Shown piece after piece: positions 15,970 to 23,505 of a stretch of DNA of 33,383 nt (position 1 is its first letter; each line of letters opens with the position of its first letter). Under the pieces are notes generated by a model. It saw nothing but the letters and a program-made list of their open reading frames with translations. It did no database searches and had not been told where the DNA came from. A program made the position numbers and the translations under genes. The stretch is from positions 1 through 33,383 of the forward strand of contig JAIFMS010000087.1 of assembly GCA_020048335.1 (NCBI GenBank). The letters are read 5' to 3'. The stretch comes from Methylococcaceae bacterium (GTDB lineage: Bacteria; Pseudomonadota; Gammaproteobacteria; Methylococcales; Methylomonadaceae).

Positions 15970-16878
15970 ATGATGAAAAAATTGAATAAAACTTCGTTAG
16001 CTACGTTTATTGGAGCAGCAGTTGTTTCTAGTTTTGCAGGAACCGTGCATGCAGAAAGCAATCCTTTTGCCATGAATGAAATGGCAAGTGGTTATATGCA
16101 GGTTGCAGCCGCTGATGCAAAAACAGCCACACCTGTCGCGCCTGCGGCTAAAACAGCACCCTCAACGGCAGTTAAACCTGCGGGCAGTTGTGCAGAAGGT
16201 AAATGCGGCGCGGGAATGATGAATAATGCAGCAGCCCCTGCTGACAAAGCCGCAGAAGCTAAATGCGGCGAGAAAAAATGCGGCGCGATGATGGAAAATA
16301 GCAAAATGAAAGCAGGCATGGAAGCAATGTGCGGCGCAATGATGAAAGGTAAAGAAGGCTCTTGCGGCGATATGATGAAAAGCATGGAAGCTTCATGCGG
16401 CGGGATGATGAAAGGCAAAGAAGGCGCGTGTGGCGATATGATGAAACATGGCGCAATGCCCGCTGCCCCTGCGGCAAGTGCGACACCTGTAAAAGCGGCT
16501 GAAGGAAAATGCGGCGAGAAAAAATGTGGTGCAATGATGGAAAATGGCAAAATGAAGCCAGGAATGGAAGCCTCTTGTGGCGCGATGATGAAAGGCAAAG
16601 AAGGCTCATGTGGTGAAGTTGTTAAACCTACCGCACCTATTACTAAAGCCGCGCCCGCTAAACCAGTAGCGGTTGCGCCTGTTGCCAAACCTGTGGCGGC
16701 TGTTCCTGTTGCCAAACCTGCGGCTCCAGCTCCAGCCGCTAAAGTAGATACCACCAATAAAGTTGTAGAAGGTCAATGTGCAGCAGTAAAAGAAGTGAGC
16801 CACACAGCCACCAAGTATAACGATGATAAACACAGTGAAGCGCGGTGGGGCAACCGCAAAAAAGTTGTTAATCCTTAA
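15970..16878 (+). CDS. Secreted multi-Cys MNIO RiPP precursor, HvfA/bufferin-like
   Basis: A 302-aa protein with a clear signal peptide (MMKKLNK, hydrophobic core, cleavage after VHA at residue 28). A conserved-looking NPFAMNEMASGYMQ segment follows, then a low-complexity Cys/Met/Lys/Gly region. There are thirteen Cys, at 74, 79, 99, 104, 121, 132, 143, 154, 181, 186, 203, 214 and 270; eleven are followed by Gly. EGKCG, the motif modified by DUF692 enzymes in HvfA and bufferins, appears at 77-81 and 178-182, with EAKCG at 96. CG is usually followed by MM, a potential thiol/thioether copper site. The C-terminus is a Pro/Ala/Val/Lys linker (about 220-258) plus an EGQC and a basic tail. HvfA-type precursors are usually near 100 aa, so this one is much longer. 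Start has TAGGAAA upstream. Confidence 0.85.
   Translation: MMKKLNKTSLATFIGAAVVSSFAGTVHAESNPFAMNEMASGYMQVAAADAKTATPVAPAAKTAPSTAVKPAGSCAEGKCGAGMMNNAAAPADKAAEAKCGEKKCGAMMENSKMKAGMEAMCGAMMKGKEGSCGDMMKSMEASCGGMMKGKEGACGDMMKHGAMPAAPAASATPVKAAEGKCGEKKCGAMMENGKMKPGMEASCGAMMKGKEGSCGEVVKPTAPITKAAPAKPVAVAPVAKPVAAVPVAKPAAPAPAAKVDTTNKVVEGQCAAVKEVSHTATKYNDDKHSEARWGNRKKVVNP
16255..16617 (+). repeat. Internal duplicated core in the precursor gene
   Basis: Residues 96-136 and 178-216 are near-identical copies (82 residues apart) running from E-x-KCGEKKCGAMMEN to KGKEGSCG. Within and after the first copy the cysteines fall every 11 residues (121, 132, 143, 154), on a unit of the form E-x-x-C-G-x-M-M-K. Codons differ between copies (tgc/tgt, ggc/ggt), so the duplication is not recent. 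Confidence 0.85.
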
Positions 16879-16888
16879 TTGATTCAAG

Positions 16889-16919
16889 CCTACTCGGTTT
16901 TTTAAAATCGAGTAGGTTT
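16889..16919 (+). terminator. Probable terminator after the RiPP precursor gene
   Basis: CCTACTCG and CGAGTAGG form an 8-bp stem across an AT-rich 12-base loop that contains TTTTTT/AAAA, followed by TTT. It lies about ten bases past the stop. Only a weak T-tract follows, so it may attenuate rather than fully stop transcription. The 16920-17105 remainder shows no gene. Confidence 0.55.
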
Positions 16920-17105
16920 CATCGTTTGATAAGGCGTTATGAATACATTTTCAGGTCTTTGAGACTTGAAGGGGTTATTCCCGAAAAATTTTCTTATAAC
17001 TTAAAACAATACTTGGCTGCTCACCCAAAATTTAAAATGGTTGTGTTTTTGCTGGCTTCCTTATAGCAAATGTTGAACGATTAAAGACAATGGAGTTGAT
17101 AAATC

Positions 17106-18002
17106 ATGCAAATTTTAATGACAGGTGGCACAGGTTTGATAGGACGCTCGCTCTGTGCTGCTTTACTTAACGCAGGTCACGATTTAACCGTTTTAAGCCG
17201 AAACCCTGAATCAGTACAAGCAAAATGTGGAATAGAAGCCAAAGCCATCCAATCATTAAACGAATGGACTCCCGATAGAGTGTTTGATGCCGTTATCAAT
17301 TTGGCGGGTGAACCTATTATTGATGCACCTTGGACAGAACAACGCAAAAAACGGTTGTGGGATAGTCGAGTCAGTTTGACAGAAGAACTCATCAACCGCA
17401 TTGAAAATAGCAACTATAAACCCAAAGTATTATTAAGTTGTTCTGCAACTGGTTTTTATGGGAATTGTGGAAATACTCCCATAAACGAGTCAGCAACTCC
17501 TGCCTCAGATTTTGGCGCAAAACTTTGTGTGGCTTGGGAAAACGCAGCATTGAAAGCAGTGGATTGGGGTATTCGGGTTTGTGTGTTGCGCACAGGCTTG
17601 GTGCTTCATCCTTCAGGTGGGTTATTAGGCAAAATGCTTTTGCCTTTTAAGTTGGGACTTGGCGCACGGCTTGGCAATGGAAAGCAATGGATGAGTTGGA
17701 TTCATATTGAAGATTACGTTGCTATCGTACTCGATTTGTTAGAATGTCCTGATGCAGTAGGTTCGTATAATATGACAGCTCCGCAACCCACAACCAATCA
17801 AGAATTTACCACACTCCTTGCCAAAGTATTACATCGCCCTGCTTTATTTAGCGTTCCTGCATGGTTAATGACACTCATATTAGGCAAGAGAGCTTATTTA
17901 TTATTAGGAGGACAACGCGCTTTACCCACTAAAGTAGAAAAATTAGGGTATCATTTTATTTATTCTGATCTTGAAGAGGCTCTTAAAGCATCAATTGGAT
18001 AA
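17106..18002 (+). CDS. TIGR01777-family SDR epimerase-like oxidoreductase (YfcH type)
   Basis: A 298-aa extended SDR protein. The N-terminal nucleotide-binding motif is MTGGTGLIGRSL; VINLAGEPI follows (the family has NLAGxxI), then SCSATGFYG, where most members have SATGYYG, and a downstream LRTGLVLHPSGGLL. The C-terminal extension (about residues 235-298) is the DUF1731-like tail with QRALPTKVEKLGYHF. The family is widespread and its substrate unknown. It lies between the MNIO precursor and the MNIO maturase, all on plus. Whether it belongs to that pathway or is a bystander is open. Confidence 0.88.
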   Translation: MQILMTGGTGLIGRSLCAALLNAGHDLTVLSRNPESVQAKCGIEAKAIQSLNEWTPDRVFDAVINLAGEPIIDAPWTEQRKKRLWDSRVSLTEELINRIENSNYKPKVLLSCSATGFYGNCGNTPINESATPASDFGAKLCVAWENAALKAVDWGIRVCVLRTGLVLHPSGGLLGKMLLPFKLGLGARLGNGKQWMSWIHIEDYVAIVLDLLECPDAVGSYNMTAPQPTTNQEFTTLLAKVLHRPALFSVPAWLMTLILGKRAYLLLGGQRALPTKVEKLGYHFIYSDLEEALKASIG

Positions 18003-18114
18003 ATTTCAATGCTGTGTAAATAACCGAATATTTTGCTGAATGAGCGGTTTTTCCTAACCTAAATCCTTGGCGCGTTGAACAGATCATGGATTTAACTTTC
18101 TTTCCGAGTTTCTA

Positions 18115-18966
18115 ATGCAAACCACACAAAACTTAATACACGGCGCAGGCTTAGGATTGCGGCGGGCTTTTTTAACGGAAATTATCGACTCACCTGCTGC
18201 CAATGTCGCCTTTTATGAAGTCGCGCCTGAAAATTGGATGACCCTCGGCGGCAAGCTGGGCAAACAATTTCGGGCGATGACAGAACGATACCCGTTTGTT
18301 GCACACGGTTTGTCTTTGTCGATTGGCAGTTCTGACCCTCTCGATGAAACGTTTGTACACGCTTTAAAAAAATTCATGGCAACGCATCAAATCAAGTTTT
18401 ACAGCGAGCATTTAAGCTATTGCAGTCACCAAGGGCATTTGTACGATTTAATGCCGATTCCGTTTACCAGTGAAGCGGTTAGTCATGTGGCAAAACGCAT
18501 TCAGCGGGTGCAAACTATTTTGGAACAAAAAATTGCCATTGAAAATGTTTCCTATTATGCAACGCCTGGTCAGGAAATGAGCGAAATTGATTTTTTTAAC
18601 GCGGTGGTTGCAGAAGCAGATTGCGATGTATTGCTTGATATTAATAATATTTATGTCAACAGCGTTAATCATGGTTACGATGCAGAAAATTTTTTACGCG
18701 CCATCCCTGCCCAGCGCGTTTCTTATGCCCATATTGCAGGGCATTATGTAGAAGCACCTGATTTTTTGGTTGATACGCACGGCGCGGATGTGATAGACCC
18801 TGTTTGGAAATTATTAGCCAAAGCGTATGAACTTTATGGCGTATTTCCTACGCTATTAGAACGTGATTTTAATATTCCTGCCTTAGCCCAGCTAATGAAG
18901 GAAGTCGATACGATTACCGCGATACAAACGGCATGGAGTCAGGAACATGAAAAACAGTCCGCTTAA
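18115..18966 (+). CDS. MNIO-family RiPP maturase (DUF692, HvfB/BufB-like)
   Basis: A 283-aa TIM-barrel multinuclear non-heme iron-dependent oxidative enzyme. Candidate iron ligands are visible at H64 (AHGLSLSIG), E98/H99 (SEHLSY), E143 (IENVS), D175 (LDINNIYVN), H206/H210 (AHIAGH), D220/H222 (DTHG) and E249 (LERDFN). Relatives MbnB, TglH, HvfB and BufB oxidise precursor cysteines to oxazolone/thioamide or 5-thiooxazole products. GLGLRR and FYEVAPENWM near the N-terminus are typical. The stop overlaps the next ORF by 20 bases. The likely substrate is the Cys-rich protein at 15970. NCBI-style names would be HvfB family or DUF692 domain-containing protein. Confidence 0.93.
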   Translation: MQTTQNLIHGAGLGLRRAFLTEIIDSPAANVAFYEVAPENWMTLGGKLGKQFRAMTERYPFVAHGLSLSIGSSDPLDETFVHALKKFMATHQIKFYSEHLSYCSHQGHLYDLMPIPFTSEAVSHVAKRIQRVQTILEQKIAIENVSYYATPGQEMSEIDFFNAVVAEADCDVLLDINNIYVNSVNHGYDAENFLRAIPAQRVSYAHIAGHYVEAPDFLVDTHGADVIDPVWKLLAKAYELYGVFPTLLERDFNIPALAQLMKEVDTITAIQTAWSQEHEKQSA

Positions 18967-19714
18967 AGCAAAGGTGGATTTCAAAGCCACACAACAAGCG
19001 TTCACCAATTACATCCGAAACCCGCGTTGTCACCCTGTCCCAGACGATGTGCCGCTCCAACGGATGGCAATGTATCGGGAGCTGTTTTTTAATAATGTGG
19101 AAAGTTTTTTAAGCAATGGCTTTCCTGTGCTACACAAAATTTTAACCAGCACGCAATGGACAGATTTAGTGCAAGATTTTTTTGCCCATCATCAAAGTCA
19201 AACCCCGTATTTTTCAGAAATTGCCGAAGAGTTTTTAGCTTATTTGCAGAATGAACGGCAAACTGAAAACGATTATCCGTTTTTATTGGAACTGGCGCAT
19301 TATGAATGGGTTGAAATGGCGTTGTCGATTTCGCAGGAACAATTGCCACCCTTTACTGAATATATTGAAAATTTTTCCCAACAAACCATAAGCTTATCGC
19401 CACTGGCTTGGAATTTAGCCTATTCCTATCCTGTACAAAAAATTTGTCCTGCATTTTTACCCACTCAGCCCAGTGCAGAACCGACTTATTTATTGGTGTA
19501 TCGTGATTGGGAAGATGAAGTGCGCTTTATTGAAACCACCGTCATTACCTTTCGGTTGTTACAAATTATTGATGAGCAACCTGCTATTACAGTAGAAAAA
19601 GCGGTACAGCAAGTTGCGGTGGAAGCGGGGCAACAAGACTCGCCATCCTTCATAGAGGCAGGTTTACAATCGCTGCAAGAATTGTCCAAAAAAAGCATTA
19701 TCTCATTGCTGTAA
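18947..19714 (+). CDS. MNIO partner protein (DUF2063, HvfC/BufC-like)
   Basis: A 255-aa protein whose N-terminal half matches the DUF2063 putative DNA-binding-like fold: FKATQQAFTNYIRNPRCHPVPDDVP, RMAMYRELFFNNVESFLSNGFPVL, then YFSEIAEEFLAYL and YPFLLELAHYEWVEMAL. It is always found with DUF692 enzymes and is thought to present the precursor leader to the MNIO, with the C-terminal domain (about 150-255) adding a second lobe. Starts inside the maturase gene; a GGAGTCAGGA ribosome site lies just upstream, so the two are coupled. Confident by family pattern and context together. Confidence 0.92.
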   Translation: MKNSPLKAKVDFKATQQAFTNYIRNPRCHPVPDDVPLQRMAMYRELFFNNVESFLSNGFPVLHKILTSTQWTDLVQDFFAHHQSQTPYFSEIAEEFLAYLQNERQTENDYPFLLELAHYEWVEMALSISQEQLPPFTEYIENFSQQTISLSPLAWNLAYSYPVQKICPAFLPTQPSAEPTYLLVYRDWEDEVRFIETTVITFRLLQIIDEQPAITVEKAVQQVAVEAGQQDSPSFIEAGLQSLQELSKKSIISLL

Positions 19715-19744
19715 AAAAGTGGTTTTAAGCGTTTAAGTAAGCTC

Positions 19745-20839
19745 ATGTCGCAAGCCCGAAAAATTATTCATATTGACATGGATGCCTTTTTTGCGGCGGT
19801 AGAACAACGCGATTTTCCGCAGTATCGCAATAAACCTCTGGTGGTGGGTGGCAATCCTAACTCGCGCGGGGTGGTTTCCACTTGCAGTTATGAAGCACGA
19901 CGCTATGGGATTCATTCGGCAATGCCTTCATCTCATGCGTTTCGGCTTTGCCCCCATGCCATTTTTGCTGCGCCGCGTTTTGCCGCCTACCAAGAAGCCT
20001 CAGAAAAAATCAGGGCGATTTTTTATCAATATACCTCGTTAGTTGAACCCTTATCGTTGGATGAGGCATATCTGGATGTCAGTGACAGTCCGTTTTGCCA
20101 AGGTTCGGCGACTTTAATAGCACGCGAAATTAAAGCAAAAATTGCGCAACAAACCCAATTGACTGCCTCAGCAGGAGTGTCTTATAACAAATTTTTGGCA
20201 AAAATTGCCTCCGATATGGATAAACCTGATGGTTTATATTTAATTACCCCAGAACAAGGGGAAAATTTTGCCGCACAATTACCCGTGCAGAAGTTTCATG
20301 GCATTGGCAAAGCCACGTTTAAAAAAATGCAAGCGTTAGGTTTACAAAATGGTGCAGATTTAAAAGCCTGTTCACTTATCTTTTTACAGCAGCATTTTGG
20401 CAAAGCAGGTTTGCATTATTACAATATCAGTCGTGGGATTGATTTGCGCCCTGTAATAAGTCAAAGAGTGGCGCAATCGATTGGCGTGGAAACCACGTTT
20501 GCGCAAGATATGATGGATTTTTCCCATATTCAAACCCAGTTGTTACAGCTATTGCGTGAAGCGTTAGTTAAAGCGCATCAGAAAAAACTCACTGCGCGGA
20601 CGTTGACCATCAAGATTAAATATCACAATTTCGTGCAAATTACCCGTAGCCAAACTGTTACGCATTCGCTTTTGATTAGTACAGAATCACACTTGTTGGC
20701 TTTATTAACAGCCTTGTTAAAAAATACCGAGGTAGGAAAGTGCAAAGTACGCTTGGTTGGAGTGAGTTTATCGTCTTTGCAAACGCAAATGGCTTTAGCG
20801 ACCTATCAACAGATGGATTTATTTTATCAGTCAGTTTGA
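19745..20839 (+). CDS. dinB: DNA polymerase IV (Y-family)
   Basis: A 364-aa translesion polymerase. Catalytic acidic residues are in IHIDMDAFFAAVE (N-terminus) and LDEAYLDVS (about residue 105). VVSTCSYEARRYGIHSAMP forms the fingers region, IASDMDKPDGLY follows, and the thumb/little-finger domain occupies about 230-364. The C-terminus ends QQMDLF..., close to the QLDLF-like beta-clamp motif, about five residues from the end. It starts 30 bases after the MNIO partner gene and could be read from the same transcript. The gene converges with the PLD-like gene at 20884. Confidence 0.95.
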   Translation: MSQARKIIHIDMDAFFAAVEQRDFPQYRNKPLVVGGNPNSRGVVSTCSYEARRYGIHSAMPSSHAFRLCPHAIFAAPRFAAYQEASEKIRAIFYQYTSLVEPLSLDEAYLDVSDSPFCQGSATLIAREIKAKIAQQTQLTASAGVSYNKFLAKIASDMDKPDGLYLITPEQGENFAAQLPVQKFHGIGKATFKKMQALGLQNGADLKACSLIFLQQHFGKAGLHYYNISRGIDLRPVISQRVAQSIGVETTFAQDMMDFSHIQTQLLQLLREALVKAHQKKLTARTLTIKIKYHNFVQITRSQTVTHSLLISTESHLLALLTALLKNTEVGKCKVRLVGVSLSSLQTQMALATYQQMDLFYQSV

Positions 20840-20883
20840 GGTGTCCATTTTAAGGCTGGACTATTAACGATTATTTTTACACC

Positions 20884-21546
20884 CTAAGAAGTAACCCCAA
20901 CACACGCTTGGCACAACGGAATGGCTAAACAACTTTTTGTTTCACAACCACAACGATGGCAATAGCGTTCGAGATAATGCTCATCTTTGTATTTTGCCCA
21001 TTGTTTAAAACAGTTTAAGCACAACGGTTTAAGGACATTAAGTTTAATCTCTGTCAAGCAGCGAATACAATGCCCTGTTCTAATAACGACAGGGGCTGCT
21101 GCTAGTAAAGGCAAAGGGTCTATTTTGGTCGCATTTTTAATAATGGAAGCCGCCTCTTGGCAAGCTTGGGTAAAGGCGAGTAAATCACGATCTTGATTTA
21201 ATAACATCCCCATTTCACGGTTATTTTTTTCTGAAAACTCATAAATATTCATCGAGGTAATCACCATGTTTTTCTCGTTGAAATAACACTTGGCATGGAG
21301 ATTTTCAAAAAAATACACAGTAATATTTTCAAGACTAAATAGCTTTTGCTTTTCTAAAGGGTGTAAATCACTTTTACCGTACACCAGCGTGATTTTTATA
21401 TTGCGGCGCGAAGTATCCTTTAAGCGTTCAAACAGCGTTTTAGAGAATTTTAAATACGGCGAAAATAAGAAAATTTGATTTTTAGCCGTTAAAATAATTT
21501 GCTCAATTTGATGAGATGCACCACTGGTGGTTAAAAACTCAGCCAT
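20884..21546 (-). CDS. PLD-like protein with C-terminal zinc-ribbon cysteines
   Basis: A 220-aa protein. Residues 10-140 are a single phospholipase-D-superfamily domain (LFSPYLKFSKTLFERL..., then LHAKCYFNEKNMVITSMN). The HxK of the HKD motif is present (H84, K86) with S98/N100 behind, but the expected Asp position is Asn/Glu. Such single-HKD proteins act as dimers, often nucleases. Residues 160-215 carry five clustered cysteine pairs or singles (CIRC, CLNC, CHRCGC, C206, CQAC), suggesting one or two zinc ribbons that could bind nucleic acid. It precedes no partner; tsaD lies 24 bases upstream on the same strand. Function unknown. Confidence 0.8.
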   Translation of the reverse strand: MAEFLTTSGASHQIEQIILTAKNQIFLFSPYLKFSKTLFERLKDTSRRNIKITLVYGKSDLHPLEKQKLFSLENITVYFFENLHAKCYFNEKNMVITSMNIYEFSEKNNREMGMLLNQDRDLLAFTQACQEAASIIKNATKIDPLPLLAAAPVVIRTGHCIRCLTEIKLNVLKPLCLNCFKQWAKYKDEHYLERYCHRCGCETKSCLAIPLCQACVGVTS

Positions 21547-21570
21547 AATCCTTAATCCAAAATTAACCGT

Positions 21571-22581
21571 TTAAAGCGCACTTAATTCCCCAATCGGCCA
21601 GCGCGGTTTTGCATAAATCTCTAAATTCTCGTGCTGTCCTGCTAACAGCCGTTGACAGCCCGCATAAGCAATCATCGCCCCATTGTCTGTACAAAATTTA
21701 AGGCGCGGAAAATACAGAGTCGCTTGTTCTTTTTCTGTCATAGTCAGCAACGCGCTGCGAATTTGTTTATTGGCACTCACGCCGCCTGCAATGACCAAGC
21801 GTTTTAACCCTGTTTGTTGTAAGGCGCGGCGACATTTAATCGCTAAAGTTTCAGCGGTTGCCGTTTGAAACGCATAAGCAATATCGGCTTTATCCTGTGC
21901 GGTTTTTTCAGAATTTTGTAAGGTATTTAGGGTAAAAGTTTTTAAACCACTAAAACTAAAATCCAATCCTGGGCGGTCAGTCATCGGACGCGGAAATTTA
22001 AAACGTGGTTGCCCTAATTCCGCCAAAGCCGACACTTTTGGCCCACCTGGATAACCTAAACCGAGCATTTTTGCCGTTTTATCAAACGCCTCGCCTGCGG
22101 CATCATCGAGTGATTCGCCTAAAATTTGATAGCGTCCAATCCCGTCAACACGCACTAATAACGTATGTCCACCTGACACCAGCAACGCAACAAACGGAAA
22201 GGCAGGTGGATTTTCTTCCAACATTGGGGCTAATAAATGCCCTTCCATGTGATGCACTGCAATCGCTGGAACTTGCCATGTCCATGCCAAACTACGAGCA
22301 ACAGTTGCCCCCACCAATAACGCGCCCATTAAGCCAGGGCCTGCGGTATACGCAATGCCCTTTATTTCAGGAGCTGATAAATTTGTGTGTGTTAAACATT
22401 GCTTGATTAAAGGGATAACACGACGAATGTGGTCACGCGAAGCCAACTCAGGCACAACGCCCCCGTATTCGCTGTGCATAGCGACTTGGCTATATAAAAA
22501 ATCACTTATCAAGCCTTTTTCGCTATGATAAATGGCTACACCTGTTTCATCGCAGGAAGTTTCTATGCCTAAAACGTACAT
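21571..22581 (-). CDS. tsaD: tRNA N6-threonylcarbamoyladenosine transferase subunit TsaD
   Basis: A 336-aa ASKHA-fold enzyme (formerly Gcp/YgjD) making t6A37 in ANN-decoding tRNAs with TsaB/TsaE. The N-terminus [18 protein letters not shown], the metal-binding HHMEGHL (about 107-113), [32 protein letters not shown] and C-terminal [13 protein letters not shown] are all canonical. It diverges from rpsU across 108 bases, the conserved tsaD/rpsU arrangement of E. coli and many gammaproteobacteria. Confidence 0.97.
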   Translation of the reverse strand: MYVLGIETSCDETGVAIYHSEKGLISDFLYSQVAMHSEYGGVVPELASRDHIRRVIPLIKQCLTHTNLSAPEIKGIAYTAGPGLMGALLVGATVARSLAWTWQVPAIAVHHMEGHLLAPMLEENPPAFPFVALLVSGGHTLLVRVDGIGRYQILGESLDDAAGEAFDKTAKMLGLGYPGGPKVSALAELGQPRFKFPRPMTDRPGLDFSFSGLKTFTLNTLQNSEKTAQDKADIAYAFQTATAETLAIKCRRALQQTGLKRLVIAGGVSANKQIRSALLTMTEKEQATLYFPRLKFCTDNGAMIAYAGCQRLLAGQHENLEIYAKPRWPIGELSAL

Positions 22582-22588
22582 TAAGTTT

Positions 22589-22616
22589 TTGATTGTTTAA
22601 AATTTAACGGTATAAT
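22589..22616 (+). promoter_or_regulatory. rpsU promoter
   Basis: TTGATT, a 16-base spacer, then TATAAT (inside ACGGTATAAT). It gives a leader of about 65 bases before the rpsU ATG; the leader contains a small GGATT-TTTT-AATCC hairpin. Confidence 0.6.
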
Positions 22617-22689
22617 TGAGGGTTCAAATTTTATGGAATGGATTTTTTAATCCACGCCTTTTAGATATTAACATAAATCAGGTCATATA

Positions 22690-22923
22690 ATGCCATCAGT
22701 TAAAGTGAAAGAAAACGAACCTTTTGATATTGCCATCCGTCGTTTTAAACGCGCGTGTGAAAAAGCAGGTGTATTAGCCGACGTGCGTCGTCGTGAATTT
22801 TATGAAAAACCAACGGCAGAGCGTAAACGCAAAGGCGCGGCAGCGATTAAACGGCATTTGAAAAAATTAGCGCGTGAGCGTTATGCGTTGAAAAATTTAC
22901 GTCGTGGTCGTCCACAACTGTAA
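22690..22923 (+). CDS. rpsU: 30S ribosomal protein S21
   Basis: A 77-aa small basic protein with the S21 layout: [28 protein letters not shown]..., [13 protein letters not shown], ending in an Arg/Lys-rich helix. It contacts the 16S platform and the anti-Shine-Dalgarno region. The usual length is 70-77. It is the first gene of the macromolecular synthesis operon, followed by the YqeY gene 21 bases later. Confidence 0.98.
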   Translation: MPSVKVKENEPFDIAIRRFKRACEKAGVLADVRRREFYEKPTAERKRKGAAAIKRHLKKLARERYALKNLRRGRPQL

Positions 22924-22944
22924 TAATAACAAAGGTTTATCGTA

Positions 22945-23394
22945 ATGGAATCATTAAAACAACGTATCACGGATGATATGAAAGCCTGTATGAGGGCAAA
23001 AGAAAAAGAACGCTTAGGGACAATCCGTCTCATTTTAGCGGCTATCAAACAAATTGAGGTCGATGAACGAATTGAATTAGATGATGCGCGAGTGCTGACT
23101 GTTTTAGATAAAATGCTAAAACAACGCCGCGAGTCTATTAAACAATACCGTGATGCCAGTCGAGAAGATTTAGCCGTCATTGAAGAGGCAGAAGTTGTGG
23201 TAATTCAAGACTTTTTGCCACAAGCTTTAACCGAACAAGAAATTGACGCGCTCATTGCAGCGGCTATTGCAGAATCTGAGGCAAGTTCAGTTAAAGATAT
23301 GGGTAAAGTTATGGCGTTACTCAAACCAAAAATGCAAGGATGCGCTGATATGGCGGTTGTTGGAGCTAAAATAAAAGTGGCTTTATCAGTATAA
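22945..23394 (+). CDS. GatB/YqeY domain protein
   Basis: A 149-aa helical protein: MESLKQRITDDMKACMRAKEKERLGTIR..., KMLKQRRESIKQYRDASREDLA, VIQDFLPQALTEQEID, then MGKVMALLKPKMQGCADM. The domain occurs at the C-terminus of GatB, where it binds tRNA; the standalone protein has no settled role. It commonly lies between rpsU and dnaG in gammaproteobacteria, as here. Confidence 0.95.
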   Translation: MESLKQRITDDMKACMRAKEKERLGTIRLILAAIKQIEVDERIELDDARVLTVLDKMLKQRRESIKQYRDASREDLAVIEEAEVVVIQDFLPQALTEQEIDALIAAAIAESEASSVKDMGKVMALLKPKMQGCADMAVVGAKIKVALSV

Positions 23395-23421
23395 CGCATT
23401 AAAATGAATTGATTTTTAAAA

Positions 23422-23459
23422 CCCTTCAAATCAATCTTAAAGATTTGAAGGGTTTTTTT
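23422..23459 (+). terminator. Terminator between the YqeY gene and the primase gene
   Basis: CCCTTCAAATC and GATTTGAAGGG form an 11-bp perfect stem followed by seven T. E. coli has a comparable internal terminator between rpsU and dnaG that lowers primase output; the same logic could apply. Confidence 0.88.
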
Positions 23460-23505
23460 ATTGCCAGAGTTTTTCATAATTAGCGATGGACTCGGCGGAT
23501 TGTGT

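Noticed and set aside
16092-16757. Long 221-aa minus-strand ORF opposite the RiPP precursor
   Set aside because: It is a shadow of the GC-rich repeats of the real gene; the plus frame has a signal peptide, start site and family motifs.
23461-23505. Upstream TTG start for the hybrid primase
   Set aside because: It overlaps the end of the terminator and adds 15 residues without family match; the ATG at 23506 is preferred.
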